A DNA stretch of 64,000 bases from contig NZ_JAFBBT010000001.1 of NCBI RefSeq assembly GCF_016907335.1, positions 868,001-932,000 of the forward strand, read 5' to 3'. The DNA is from Curtobacterium herbarum. GTDB taxonomy: Bacteria; Actinomycetota; Actinomycetes; Actinomycetales; Microbacteriaceae. The notes beneath the pieces are model-generated. The model worked only from the letters and a program-made list of their open reading frames with translations. It did not search any database and was not told the origin of the DNA. A program made the translations under genes and the position numbers. Shown piece after piece: positions 1 through 8,723 of the stretch; the stretch's first letter is position 1, and every line of letters starts with the position of its first letter.

Positions 1-777
1 CGTCGCCCGGGACCCCATCGCCCCGACGTACCCGGCACCACGACGGAGCGCCAGGTCGAGCACCTCGGCGTCGAACCGCTCGTCGTGGGTGAGCACGATG
101 ACGACGGTGTCCGGCCCGATCGCGGTGTCGGCGAGGACCCGCGGCGGCCACCCGACGACCCGCTCCTGCGCCGCCGGGAACCGCTGGTCGGTGAGGAACA
201 CCGGCCGCGGGTCGACGACGGTCACCGCGTAGCCGAGCATCGCCGCGGTGTTCGTGACGGCGACGGCGAACTCGACCGCGCCGACGACGATGCACCGTGC
301 CCGTCCGCCGGCGTACTCGGTGAAGACGCGGGTCCGGCAGCCGTCCGACGCCGTCACCACGGTGCCGAGCGAGGCCGCGTCGAGCGACAGGGCGAGCGAC
401 GTCGGCGTCCCGGCAGCGGCGGCGCGGAGCGCGTCGACGACGACGGCGTCGGTCGGCAGGACGCGGCGCACGAGGACCTCGACCCGGCCCCCGCACCGGA
501 GACCCGGCGCCCAGTCGGCCAGCGGGTCGGAGGGGTCCTCGAACCCGAACCGCTCCAGGACCGGGACGCCGGTCGCCATGACCTGTTCGGCGGTGTCGTA
601 CAGCGCCCCCTCGACGCACCCGCCGGAGATCGTGCCGACGACCTCACCGCCGGGCAGCACGGCCATCGAGGTGCCGGTGCCGCTCGGCGCGCTGCCCTGC
701 ACGTCGACGGCGGTCGCGACGACGATCGGGTCGCCGCCGTCGAGCACGGCCAGGAGGCGCGGTGCCAGTTCGAACAT
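1..777 (-). CDS. xdhC: XdhC/CoxI-family Mo-hydroxylase maturation factor (3' end beyond window)
   Basis: Accessory protein that in this family helps insert the sulfurated molybdenum cofactor into xanthine dehydrogenase. The ATG at 777 overlaps the TGA of the upstream large subunit (ATGA), so the two are translationally coupled. The N-terminal XdhC_CoxI domain shows GSAP at residues 28-31 and GTISGGCVEG at 48-57. The C-terminal Rossmann-like domain shows VVDPRPVF, THDERFD and GAMGSRAT near the window edge. 259 codons are visible and the reading frame runs off the left end, so the C-terminus is missing. It is third in the order FAD subunit, FeS/Mo subunit, XdhC. Confidence 0.9.
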   Translation of the reverse strand, partial: MFELAPRLLAVLDGGDPIVVATAVDVQGSAPSGTGTSMAVLPGGEVVGTISGGCVEGALYDTAEQVMATGVPVLERFGFEDPSDPLADWAPGLRCGGRVEVLVRRVLPTDAVVVDALRAAAAGTPTSLALSLDAASLGTVVTASDGCRTRVFTEYAGGRARCIVVGAVEFAVAVTNTAAMLGYAVTVVDPRPVFLTDQRFPAAQERVVGWPPRVLADTAIGPDTVVIVLTHDERFDAEVLDLALRRGAGYVGAMGSRAT

Positions 778-3569
778 CAGGCACCTCCGGCGTCGGTCGC
801 GTCCGTCAGCAGCGCCCACACCCGGTCGCGGGTCATCGGCAGGCGGTACGGCCGGATGCCGATCGCGTCGCGGACGGCGTTGGCGACGGCCGGGGCGACG
901 GGGTTGTAGGGCGCCTCGCTCATCGACTTCGCGCCGAGGGGTCCGAGCGGGTCGTGTGTCTCGGCGAACAGCACCCGGGTGCGCGGCACGTCGGAGATCT
1001 TCGGCACCCGGTAGGAGCGGAAGGCGTCGGTGGTGACCCGGCCGGTGTCGTCGAGCACGACTTCCTCGTAGAGCGTCGACCCGATCGCCTGTGCGGCACC
1101 GCCCTCGACCTGGCCGCGGAGCTGTTCGGGGTTGAGGACGGTGCCGGCGTCGACGGCCTGCACGCTCTGCAGGATGCGGACCTCGCCGGTCGGTCGGTGC
1201 ACCGCGACCCGGGCGCCGTGCACCGTGAACGCGAGGGAGCGCGGGGTGCCGTCGTGGCTGGCGTGGGCGACGAGCGGCCCCTCGGCCAGCAGTTCGGCGT
1301 GTCCGACGAGTTCGTCGCCGACGCGGACGCCCTCGGGCTCGACGGTGACCGCGGGACCGAGCACCCCGGAGGCGGTGCGTGGCGTGCGGGCTGCGACGAG
1401 TGCCAGGGCCCGGGCGGTCAGGTCGTCGCGGAGTGCCTGCGCGGCCGCGTACAGGGCACGGCCGGCGACGACGACCCCGGCGGACCCGAACGCCCCGGTG
1501 TCGTGGTGGGTGGCGTCGGTGTCGGACTGGTGCACGTCGACCCGGTCGGGCGTGGTGCCGAGTGCGGTGGCGACGAGCTGCGTGTGCACGGTGGTGGTGC
1601 CGTTGCCGAACTCGGCGGTGCCGACGCCGATCCGGTACCGGCCGCCGGACACCAGCTCGACCCAGGTGTGTGCGTGGTGGCCGCGGGGCGGCATGGTGGC
1701 GATGGCCGCGAGCGCGACACCGGTGCCGAACGCCCAGTCGGCAGAATCGTCCACCACCGGCCCGTCCATCCGCGGCACCTCGGGCAGCGGGCCGGCCAGG
1801 GCGTCCTCGACCAGGTCCAGGCACTGGTCGAGCCCGTAGCTGCCCTCCCACTGCAGGTCGCTCTGCTCGTGCGGGTCGGTGACGACGAGTGGGTCACCCG
1901 GCACGACGACGTTCCGCCGCCGGAGGTCGACCGGGTCGATGTCCAGCTCCCGGGCCAGGTCGTCCATCGCCGACTCGATCGCGAACACCACCTGCCCGAG
2001 CCCGTACCCGCGGAACGCCCCCGAGGGCAGGTTGTTCGTGTAGACCGACTCCGCGTCGACGCGCTTCACCGGGCAGCGGTACACCGCGACGGACTCGCTG
2101 ACCGAGTGGAACATCACGCCGATGCCGTGGTTGCCGTACGCCCCGGTGTCCATCGTCTGGTCGACGTGCAGCGCCGTGAGCGTGCCGTCCGCATCGGCAC
2201 CGAGCCGGACCCGGACACGCATCGGGTGCCGGGTGGGCGCGACCGTGAACTCGTCCCGGCGGCTGAACTCGAACTGCACGGTGCGGCCGGTCCGGAGCAC
2301 CGCCAGGGTGACGAGGTCCTCGGTGAGCAGCTCCTGCTTGCCGCCGAAGCCGCCGCCCACCCGTTTCGCGACGACGCGCACCCGGGCCGGGTCGAGCGCG
2401 AAGACGCGGGCGACCTCGTCCCGCACCAGGAACGGGACCTGCGTGGCGGTCCGGAGCACGAGCCTCCCGTCCGGGTCCACCCACCCGCGGGTCGCGTGCG
2501 TCTCGAGGGCGGCGTGCGAGACGCGGCCGGTGGTCCAGACCCCGTCGACGGTCGCGGCCGACGCGGACAGTGCGGTCTCGACGTCGCCGGTCCCGCCGTG
2601 GAGGCTCGCCACCACGTTCCGCGCAGGCTCGGCGATCCGGTGCTCGGCCGTCGTCTTGTCACCGTGCAGGAGCGGGGCATCCGGTCGGCGTGCGGCGTCG
2701 GGATCGTGGACGCTGTCGAGGACCTCGTACTCGACCCGGACCAGGGCGCACGCCTGCTCGGCGATCCGGACACTGTCGGCGACCACGGCGGCGACGCGCT
2801 GGCCGCGGAACCGCAGCACCGGGTCGAGCACGCGGGTGTCGTCGGGGTCGTCGAGTCGGGACTCGTGTCGGCCGGTGGAGAACAGCACGCCGGGGTCGTC
2901 GTGGTGGGTCAGTACGGCGTGCACGCCGGGCAGGGCCGAGGCCTCGGCGGTGTCGATCGCGGTGATGCGGGCGTGCGGGTGCGGGCTGCCGAGGACGGCG
3001 AGGTGCAGGAGCGCCTCGGTCCGCCGGAGTCCGTCGCCCGGGATGTCCAGCGTGTACTCCTCGCGGCCGGTGACGATGCGCCGGGCGGCGGGGGCGGCGA
3101 CCGAGGTGCCGATCGCCGCGCCCGGTGCCGCGCACGAGGTGTTCGCGACGCCGTCGAGTGCGTCCTCGATCGCCCGGTACCCGGTGCAGCGGCAGAGGTT
3201 CCCCTTGAGCTTCCGGTGCCGGTCGGCCAGGTCGTCCTCGGTCAGTGTCGACGCGGTGACCACGAAGCCCGCCGTGCAGAAGCCGCACTGGAACCCGGGT
3301 GCCTCGGCGAACGCGCGCTGGACGGGGTGCGGGTCCTCGGGGGTGCCGAGACCGGCGGCCGTGGTGACCGAGCGGCCCTCGAGCCGGTGGGCCGGGGTGA
3401 TGCAGGAGTGCACCGGTACCTGGTCGACGAGGACCGTGCAGGCACCGCAGTCCCCGGCGTCGCAGCCCTTCTTCACCGAGGTCACGCCGTGGTCGCGGAG
3501 GAGCGTGCGGAGGACCTGTCCGGGCTGCGGCGCGACCTCGAGCGGTGCGCCGTCCACCTCGAGCCTCAT
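777..3569 (-). CDS. Xanthine dehydrogenase, fused 2Fe-2S plus molybdopterin subunit
   Basis: 930-aa molybdenum hydroxylase, probably oxidising hypoxanthine/xanthine to urate. Residues 1 to about 155 form the two-[2Fe-2S] domain: C36, C41, C44 and C56, then FQCGFC and NLCRCTGYRA. The rest is the Mo-cofactor domain, with VGGGFGGKQ, GAFRGYGLGQ and a C-terminal KSMSEAPYNPVAPA carrying the expected catalytic glutamate. In many bacteria the FeS and Mo parts are separate proteins; here they are one chain, while FAD is on a separate subunit. The frame stays open upstream, but the ATG at 3569 overlaps the FAD subunit stop as ATGA and begins right at the ferredoxin fold. Substrate is inferred from the urate genes next door; a related aldehyde oxidase cannot be excluded. 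Confidence 0.88.
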   Translation of the reverse strand: MRLEVDGAPLEVAPQPGQVLRTLLRDHGVTSVKKGCDAGDCGACTVLVDQVPVHSCITPAHRLEGRSVTTAAGLGTPEDPHPVQRAFAEAPGFQCGFCTAGFVVTASTLTEDDLADRHRKLKGNLCRCTGYRAIEDALDGVANTSCAAPGAAIGTSVAAPAARRIVTGREEYTLDIPGDGLRRTEALLHLAVLGSPHPHARITAIDTAEASALPGVHAVLTHHDDPGVLFSTGRHESRLDDPDDTRVLDPVLRFRGQRVAAVVADSVRIAEQACALVRVEYEVLDSVHDPDAARRPDAPLLHGDKTTAEHRIAEPARNVVASLHGGTGDVETALSASAATVDGVWTTGRVSHAALETHATRGWVDPDGRLVLRTATQVPFLVRDEVARVFALDPARVRVVAKRVGGGFGGKQELLTEDLVTLAVLRTGRTVQFEFSRRDEFTVAPTRHPMRVRVRLGADADGTLTALHVDQTMDTGAYGNHGIGVMFHSVSESVAVYRCPVKRVDAESVYTNNLPSGAFRGYGLGQVVFAIESAMDDLARELDIDPVDLRRRNVVVPGDPLVVTDPHEQSDLQWEGSYGLDQCLDLVEDALAGPLPEVPRMDGPVVDDSADWAFGTGVALAAIATMPPRGHHAHTWVELVSGGRYRIGVGTAEFGNGTTTVHTQLVATALGTTPDRVDVHQSDTDATHHDTGAFGSAGVVVAGRALYAAAQALRDDLTARALALVAARTPRTASGVLGPAVTVEPEGVRVGDELVGHAELLAEGPLVAHASHDGTPRSLAFTVHGARVAVHRPTGEVRILQSVQAVDAGTVLNPEQLRGQVEGGAAQAIGSTLYEEVVLDDTGRVTTDAFRSYRVPKISDVPRTRVLFAETHDPLGPLGAKSMSEAPYNPVAPAVANAVRDAIGIRPYRLPMTRDRVWALLTDATDAGGA

Positions 3570-4423
3570 CGGGTGCCCGCCGTCGTTGCGGGTGTTCCCG
3601 GTGCGGCCGCTGCCTCGGCCGCTTCGTCCCGGAGCTCGTGGGCGAAGACGCTGCTCACCGCTCGTCGCCACCGGGGGGATCCGTGCGGGTCGTCGTACCA
3701 GTCCTCGTCCGCGCCCAGGACGGCGTCGAGTGCTGCGTCCACCTCGCCGGCCGACGGCACCGACGACCACCGGAACACCACCGGCCGCGGGGTCGCCGCC
3801 GTGACGACGAGCACGAAGCCCGCCGCCGACCACCGTGCGGTGACGAGCGAGCCCGACCGGCCGTGCGGGCTGAGCGACACCCGGCGGAACCCGGTCGTCG
3901 CCCGCAGTGCCTCTTCCGGCAGTTCGAACGCCCGGATCACCTCGCCGTGCCGGAGGTCGAGCGTCTGTACCCCGAGCACGAGCCGGTCCACGGGGACGCG
4001 GCGCTCCCCGCCGTCCGGCGTCCACACAACCGCGGTCGCGTCGAGCGTGACGAGGAGCGCCGTCATCGCCCCGGCCGGCAACCCGACCGCCACGTTCCCG
4101 CCGACGGTCGCCGCGTTCCACACCTTGAACGAGGCGAGCAGCGCGTTCGCACACCGGTCGACCAGCGGCCAGGCGACCCAGTCGGGGTCCGGCTGCACCC
4201 GGAGCAGCGCGGCGATCGTGCACGTCGCCGCGATCGTCAGCGTGCCGGGCGTCCGCTCGACGTCGGGCCAGCCGAGCGTCGTCAGGTCGACGAGCCCGGT
4301 CAGGCCGGGTTGCTCCTCCGAGAAGAGCCAGGTGCCGCCACCGAGCGGGCGGTCACCGGGTGCGAAGACGAGGTCGTCGCGGTGCGACGGGGTCCGCACG
4401 GTGCGGACGGAGACGAGGTCCAT
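3566..4423 (-). CDS. Xanthine dehydrogenase FAD-binding subunit
   Basis: 285-aa FAD-binding subunit of the molybdopterin dehydrogenase (CoxM-like) family; it passes electrons from the FeS clusters to the acceptor. The FAD pyrophosphate loops are visible as PLGGGTWL near residue 27 and TVGGNVAVGLPAGAMTALL near residue 105. The length suits the family. It is the first gene of a minus-strand operon and its TGA overlaps the start of the large subunit. It is divergent from the uricase operon across about 216 bp. Confidence 0.87.
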   Translation of the reverse strand: MDLVSVRTVRTPSHRDDLVFAPGDRPLGGGTWLFSEEQPGLTGLVDLTTLGWPDVERTPGTLTIAATCTIAALLRVQPDPDWVAWPLVDRCANALLASFKVWNAATVGGNVAVGLPAGAMTALLVTLDATAVVWTPDGGERRVPVDRLVLGVQTLDLRHGEVIRAFELPEEALRATTGFRRVSLSPHGRSGSLVTARWSAAGFVLVVTAATPRPVVFRWSSVPSAGEVDAALDAVLGADEDWYDDPHGSPRWRRAVSSVFAHELRDEAAEAAAAPGTPATTAGTR

Positions 4424-4639
4424 GGACGGGTCCGATCAGGGCAGGGCGGCAGGGGTCGACGAGCGCACCGACTCGTCGGCCGTGCGCGATCATGCCCCGG
4501 TTCCATGCCATGTCGGCCACGCTAGGGAACCGGTGTTTCAGCGTCGTTACGGGGAAGGAACAGCCGCGGTCGGGTGGTGCAGCGGACCCGTGACCTGCCC
4601 GACCTCTCCCCGAAACACGGGGGTGCCATCCTCCGGGAC
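4424..4639. promoter_or_regulatory. Divergent control region between xdh and urate operons
   Basis: 216 bp separate the divergent xanthine dehydrogenase and OHCU decarboxylase starts. The 7-mer GTGTTTC (4533-4539) recurs inverted as GAAACAC (4612-4618), about 72 bp away. These could be half-sites for one regulator of both operons. No regulator gene of the PucR or GntR type lies in the window, so this is only a candidate. Confidence 0.4.
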
Positions 4640-5197
4640 ATGACCGTTCCACCGTCCGACACCGCCACGTCCGGCGCTGTCACCCAGGCATCCGCGACCA
4701 CCGGCAGCGCCCTCGCGTTCGACCGGCTCGACGACGACGCTGCCCGGGCCCTCGTCACGTCGTGGGCCGCGGTGCCCCGGTGGGTCGACGCCGTCCTCGC
4801 CGGCCGCCCGTACGGATCGGCGGACGCCCTCGCCGCCGCGGCCGACCGGCTCGCCCGGACCTGGACCGACGACGAGGTCGACGCCGCGCTCGCCGAGCAC
4901 CCGCGGATCGGGGACCGGCCGGTGGGTGACGGGGCCGCGGCAGCAGCCTCCCGGCTGGAACAGGCCGCGTCCGCCGGTGCCGACGCGAACACCGCGGCCG
5001 CGCTCCGGGCCGGCAACGCCGCCTACGAGACCCGCTTCGACCGGGTGTTCCTCATCCGCGCTGCCGGTCGCAGCGCCGACCAGGTGCTCGCCGAGCTCCG
5101 CCGACGGATGGAGAACGACGACGCCGCCGAGCGCGTCGAGGTCGCCGACCAGCTGCGGGAGATCGCCCTCCTCCGACTCGACCGGAGCGTCCGGTGA
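4640..5197 (+). CDS. uraD: OHCU decarboxylase
   Basis: 185-aa 2-oxo-4-hydroxy-4-carboxy-5-ureidoimidazoline decarboxylase, last of the three steps from urate to S-allantoin. Visible family features are the N-terminal helical part (LVTSWAAVPRWVDAVLAGRPY), the active-site motif AEHPRIGDRP, and a C-terminal stretch ending with FDRVFLIRAAGR and LAELRRRMEND. I take the ATG at 4640; an upstream in-frame start at 4574 would add 22 residues that do not resemble the family. The stop overlaps the GTG of the next gene (GTGA), so this is the first gene of a urate operon. Confidence 0.9.
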   Translation: MTVPPSDTATSGAVTQASATTGSALAFDRLDDDAARALVTSWAAVPRWVDAVLAGRPYGSADALAAAADRLARTWTDDEVDAALAEHPRIGDRPVGDGAAAAASRLEQAASAGADANTAAALRAGNAAYETRFDRVFLIRAAGRSADQVLAELRRRMENDDAAERVEVADQLREIALLRLDRSVR

Positions 5198-5550
5198 GCC
5201 ACCTCAGCACCCACGTGCTCGACACCACGAACGGGTGGCCCGCCGCCGGGGTCGCCGTCTCGCTGACCGACGCCGCCGGGGTGCTCGTCGCCTCCGGTCG
5301 CACCGATGCCGACGGTCGGATCAGCAGCCTGGGACCGGATCTGCTCGCTCCGGGGGAGTGGACCCTGTCCTTCGCCACGGGCGCGTACTGGGCGGCGCTC
5401 GACACCGGCACGTTCCACCCGCGGGTGACCGTGACGATCACCGTGCCCGAGACGCCCGGAACGACCGAGGGGCCCGACGACCCCGCGCCGCACCTGCACG
5501 TCCCCCTCCTGCTCAGTCCGTTCGCCTACTCCACCTACCGAGGGAGCTGA
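5194..5550 (+). CDS. 5-hydroxyisourate hydrolase
   Basis: 118-aa transthyretin-related protein that hydrolyses 5-hydroxyisourate, the product of uricase. It has both family signatures: the N-terminal HVLDTTNGWPAAGV and the C-terminal tetrapeptide YRGS. The internal histidine (FHPRV) expected at the active site is present. The GTG start lies inside the previous stop codon, and uricase follows after 4 bp, so translation of the three genes is probably coupled. Confidence 0.93.
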   Translation: MSHLSTHVLDTTNGWPAAGVAVSLTDAAGVLVASGRTDADGRISSLGPDLLAPGEWTLSFATGAYWAALDTGTFHPRVTVTITVPETPGTTEGPDDPAPHLHVPLLLSPFAYSTYRGS

Positions 5551-5554
5551 CCCC

Positions 5555-6565
5555 ATGACCGACACCAGCACCGCCCCCGACAGCGCCACCGCCACGGCAC
5601 CCGCCACGGCACCCGCCACGGCACCCGCCACGGCACCCGCCACGGCACCCGCCCCCACCACGGTCCACCTCGGCGCCAACCAGTACGGCAAGGCCGAGGT
5701 CCGCCTGGTCCGGATCACCCGCGACACCGACCGCCACGAGATCGAGGACCTGACCGTCACGACCCAGCTGCGGGGCACGGCGCTCGCCGACTCGTACACC
5801 GACGGCGACAACGCGAAGGTCCTGGCGACGGACTCGCAGAAGAACACCGTCTACGCCTTCGCCCGCGAGCACGGTGTGCACAGCCCGGAGGAGTTCCTGC
5901 TCCGCCTGGGACGCCACTTCACCACCGCGTTCGACTGGTACGACGGCGCCACCCTCTCGGCCGAGCAGCACACCTGGGAGCGCATCACGGTCGCCGGCCG
6001 CGAGCACGACCACGCCTTCGTCCGCGCCGGCGCCGGCACCCGCACCGCCGTCGTGCAGGTCGACGGCGACGACGTCCACGTGATCGCGGGCGTCACCGAC
6101 CTGACCGTGCTGAAGTCCACGGGCAGCGAGTTCCACGGCTTCCCGCGCGACGGCTACACGACCCTCGCCGAGACCGACGACCGGATCCTGGCGACCTCGG
6201 TGACGGCCCGCTGGCGGTACCTGCCCGACGCGGTCGCCGCCGGCATCGACTACGACGCGGTGCACGCCGGCGTCCTCGCACGGATGCTCGAGACCTTCGC
6301 CGACCTGCACTCGTTCGCGCTGCAGCAGACCCTGTTCGCGATGGGCCGCACCGCGATCGAGGCGTTCCCCGAGATCGCCGAGGTGCGCTTCTCGATGCCG
6401 AACAAGCACCACTTCCTGGTCGACCTGGCACCGTTCGGCCTCGACAACCCGGGCGAGGTCTTCTTCGCCGCGGACCGCCCCTACGGCCTGATCTCGGGCA
6501 CGGTCGTCCGGGACGGCATCGAGGACGCCCCCGCCGCCTGGCTCGCCGTGCCCGGGTTCGTCTGA
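5555..6565 (+). CDS. Uricase (urate oxidase) with repetitive N-terminal tail
   Basis: 336-aa cofactor-free urate oxidase. The catalytic Lys-Thr-His set can be placed: K46 in NQYGKAEVRL, T92 in VLATDSQKNTVY, and the histidine pair in NKHHFLVDL near residue 286. The start at 5555 follows the SD-like AGGGAG at 5540-5545. The first ~36 residues precede the T-fold and are odd: five ATAP-type repeats encoded by a 12-bp tandem repeat. This tail is not expected to take part in catalysis and is probably a variable, disordered extension. Confidence 0.93.
   Translation: MTDTSTAPDSATATAPATAPATAPATAPATAPAPTTVHLGANQYGKAEVRLVRITRDTDRHEIEDLTVTTQLRGTALADSYTDGDNAKVLATDSQKNTVYAFAREHGVHSPEEFLLRLGRHFTTAFDWYDGATLSAEQHTWERITVAGREHDHAFVRAGAGTRTAVVQVDGDDVHVIAGVTDLTVLKSTGSEFHGFPRDGYTTLAETDDRILATSVTARWRYLPDAVAAGIDYDAVHAGVLARMLETFADLHSFALQQTLFAMGRTAIEAFPEIAEVRFSMPNKHHFLVDLAPFGLDNPGEVFFAADRPYGLISGTVVRDGIEDAPAAWLAVPGFV
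5591..5650 (+). repeat. 12-bp tandem repeat in uricase gene
   Basis: Five perfect head-to-tail copies of GCCACGGCACCC. Being a multiple of three, each copy adds four residues (Ala-Thr-Ala-Pro), so copy number could change without breaking the frame. It lies wholly in the N-terminal tail before the first catalytic residue. Confidence 0.95.
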
Positions 6566-6573
6566 GCGACCAC

Positions 6574-7245
6574 GTGACGACTGCCAGCGCGGGGCCCGGC
6601 CGGGTGGTCGGCGTCGGCCGGGTGGTCGGCGTCGTCCTCGCGGCTGGCGCGGGCACCCGGATGGGTCGGCCGAAGGCGCTGGTCCGACGAGCGGACGGCC
6701 GACCCTGGGTCGACCTGGCGGTCACCGCGTTGCTCGACGGCGGGTGCGATGCGGTCGTCGTCGTCCTCGGTGCCGCCAGCCGGGAGGCCCGTGCCCTGGT
6801 CCCCGACCGGCCGGCGGTCCGCAGCGTGGTCGCCGACGACTGGGAGCGCGGTCCGTCCGCCTCGCTGCTGACCGGTCTGGCGGCGGCGGCCGAGAACCCG
6901 GACGCGACGGCCGTGCTCGTCACGCTCGTGGACCTGCCCGGGCTGCCCGCCGCTGCGGTCCGGTGGGTGCTCGACGCCCGCGGGCGCGCGGCTCCGGACC
7001 ACGCGTCGCTGCGGCGGGCGGTGCACGACGGCCGACCAGGGCACCCGGTGCTCGTCGGCCGCGACCACTGGGGAGCGCTCGGCGCATCGCTCCGGGCTGC
7101 GATCGCTGCGGCGGCGGGCGGCGACCGTGGCGCCGGTCCCTGGCTCCGGTCAGCGGGGGCGCAGCCGGTCGAGTGCGGCGACCTCTGGGACGGCGCCGAC
7201 CAGGACCGGCCTCTGTCGAGTGCGGCCCGGTCGGGTGTGTGCTGA
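6574..7245 (+). CDS. MocA/MobA-like molybdenum cofactor nucleotidyltransferase
   Basis: 223-aa NTP transferase. The signature VVLAAGAGTRMGRPKAL at about residues 20-36 is the nucleotide-binding loop of MobA/MocA enzymes, which attach CMP or GMP to molybdopterin. Other family features are the VTLVDLPGLP segment and GHPVLVGRDHW. The GTG start lies 8 bp after uricase, making it the last gene of the urate operon. Placing a Mo-cofactor maturation gene beside xanthine dehydrogenase and XdhC is logical, since xanthine dehydrogenase needs that cofactor. CTP versus GTP specificity cannot be decided by eye. A direct repeat at about 6597-6632 encodes GRVVGV twice near the N-terminus. Confidence 0.85.
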   Translation: MTTASAGPGRVVGVGRVVGVVLAAGAGTRMGRPKALVRRADGRPWVDLAVTALLDGGCDAVVVVLGAASREARALVPDRPAVRSVVADDWERGPSASLLTGLAAAAENPDATAVLVTLVDLPGLPAAAVRWVLDARGRAAPDHASLRRAVHDGRPGHPVLVGRDHWGALGASLRAAIAAAAGGDRGAGPWLRSAGAQPVECGDLWDGADQDRPLSSAARSGVC

Positions 7246-7285
7246 GTCGGGTGCGACCTGACCCGGGTGCGACCTGAGCCGGGAA

Positions 7286-7327
7286 CGACGGGAGGCCCGG
7301 TGCCAGCTGGCACCGGGCCTCCCGTCG
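7286..7327. terminator. Perfect 42-bp palindrome, probable terminator
   Basis: Stem GACGGGAGGCCCGGTGCC with an AGCT centre, perfectly self-complementary. It lies 40 bp after the MocA-like gene. There is no T-tract. The GGGAGGC/GCCTCCC stem recurs in several other intergenic hairpins of this window. Confidence 0.75.
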
Positions 7328-7400
7328 CGATGGCGGCCCTGCTGCTCGACGGCCTGTCGCACGAACGCCGCGCGCCGGACGGCTGGCGCCGATCGGCTGC

Positions 7401-7460
7401 GCACAACAGGAACCCGCTCGAACCATGGGAGACCATGGTTCGAGCGGGTTCCTGTTGTGC
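7401..7460. repeat. 60-bp palindrome, family A
   Basis: Perfect 28-bp arms (7401-7428 and 7433-7460) around a 4-nt GAGA loop. The arms begin GCACAACAGGAACC and contain GAACCATGG near the loop. A homologous palindrome sits at 62211-62270. It lies between converging genes, so it could terminate transcription both ways, but the shared sequence of the two copies points to a repeat family. Confidence 0.85.
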
Positions 7461-7477
7461 GGGTCCGGCTCGCGCTG

Positions 7478-7512
7478 GGGGCCGGGGCCGGGGCCGGGGC
7501 CGGGGCCGGGGC
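7478..7512. repeat. GGGGCC hexanucleotide repeat
   Basis: Five perfect GGGGCC units followed by GGGGC, in the gap between the family A palindrome and the end of the Old Yellow Enzyme gene. It has runs of four G and could form a G-quadruplex on the plus strand. No coding role is seen. Confidence 0.85.
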
Positions 7513-7531
7513 TCCCGTCGTGCGGTGCGGA

Positions 7532-8647
7532 CTACGCGACCGACGTGCGCGCCTCGGCGAGGGTCGGGTAGTCGGTGTAGCCCTCGGCGGTCGCACCGTA
7601 GAAGAGCTCGGGGCGGGGCTCGTTGAGCTCGGCGTCCTGCTCCCAGCGCTCGGCGAGGTCCGGGTTCGCGATCGCGGGACGGCCGACGGCGATGGCGTCC
7701 GCGACGTCCTCGTCGACGACGGCGATGGCCTCGTCGCGCGTGGTCATCGCGCTGAAGCCCGAGTTCACGACGAACGGGGCGCCCGCGGTGCGGCGGATGT
7801 GCTGCACGAGCTCACCGGTCGGCTCGGCGTGCAGGACGTCGATGAAGGCGAGCCCGAGCGGCGCCAGGCCCTCGGCGATCGCGGAGTAGACGGCGCGCAC
7901 GTCGTCGGCGTCGTCCTCGATGACGCCCTGGATGCCGTGCTCCGGCGACAGGCGGATGCCGGTGCGGTCCGCGCCGACGGCCTCGGCGACGGCCGTGGTG
8001 ACCTCGACGGCGAAGCGGGCACGATTCTCGGCCGAGCCGCCGTACTGGTCTGTGCGGGTGTTCGAGTGGCTCGACATGAACTCGTGCACCAGGTAGCCGT
8101 TGGCGCCGTGCACCTCGACACCGTCGATGCCGGCGGCGATGGCGTTGCGGGCGGCCTGGACGAAGCCCTGGACTGCCTCGGCGACCTCGTCGGTGGTCAG
8201 CCCGTGCGGGACCGGCATGTCGGCCTTCGAGCCGTCGGCCAGGTGGGTCTGACCCGGGGCGGCGACGGCGCTCGGGCCGACGATGCGCGGGGTCTGCGAG
8301 ATCGCGGGGTGCGAGACGCGACCACCGTGCATGAGCTGCATGACGATCGTGCCGCCGCGCTCGTGGACGGCGTCGGCGACGCGACGCCAGCCGGCGATCT
8401 GCTCGTCGGTCTCGATGCCGGGCTGGCCGGGGTAGGAGCGGCCCTCCTGCACGGGCCAGGTGCCCTCGGTGATGATCATGCCGAGGGTCGCGCGCTGCGC
8501 GTAGTGCTCGACGAGCAGGTCGTTGGGGATCCCGTGCTCGCCGGCGCGGGTGCGCGTGAGCGGGGCCATGACGATGCGGTTGCTGAGTCGGAGTGCGCCG
8601 AGGGCGGTGGGTTCGAAGAGCTTCACGCCGAGCGGCAACGTCGGCAT
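7532..8647 (-). CDS. Old Yellow Enzyme-family NADH:flavin oxidoreductase
   Basis: 371-aa FMN-dependent ene-reductase resembling N-ethylmaleimide reductase. A TIM-barrel is visible: LSNRIVMAPLTRTRA at the N-terminus, the QLMHGGRVSHP segment, VHGANGYLVHEF with the substrate-binding His/Asn region, and the FMN phosphate site near VNSGFSAMTTRDEA and VADAIAVGRPAIANPDL. The length suits the class. It probably reduces activated C=C or nitro groups in detoxification; the natural substrate is unknown. Its nearest regulator is the MarR gene about 350 bp upstream on the same strand. Confidence 0.9.
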   Translation of the reverse strand: MPTLPLGVKLFEPTALGALRLSNRIVMAPLTRTRAGEHGIPNDLLVEHYAQRATLGMIITEGTWPVQEGRSYPGQPGIETDEQIAGWRRVADAVHERGGTIVMQLMHGGRVSHPAISQTPRIVGPSAVAAPGQTHLADGSKADMPVPHGLTTDEVAEAVQGFVQAARNAIAAGIDGVEVHGANGYLVHEFMSSHSNTRTDQYGGSAENRARFAVEVTTAVAEAVGADRTGIRLSPEHGIQGVIEDDADDVRAVYSAIAEGLAPLGLAFIDVLHAEPTGELVQHIRRTAGAPFVVNSGFSAMTTRDEAIAVVDEDVADAIAVGRPAIANPDLAERWEQDAELNEPRPELFYGATAEGYTDYPTLAEARTSVA

Positions 8648-8723
8648 CGTGTTGCGTATTCCAACTCGGTGAGGCCGGCCGGTGCGCGGGCGGCGGCCGG
8701 TACTCGGGCGCCGGCCGGTGCGC

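Noticed and set aside
762..4643. Plus-strand open frame of 1293 codons across the xanthine dehydrogenase genes
   Set aside because: It is the mirror of a clear Mo-hydroxylase operon; its translation is Gly/Arg/Val-rich with no domain.
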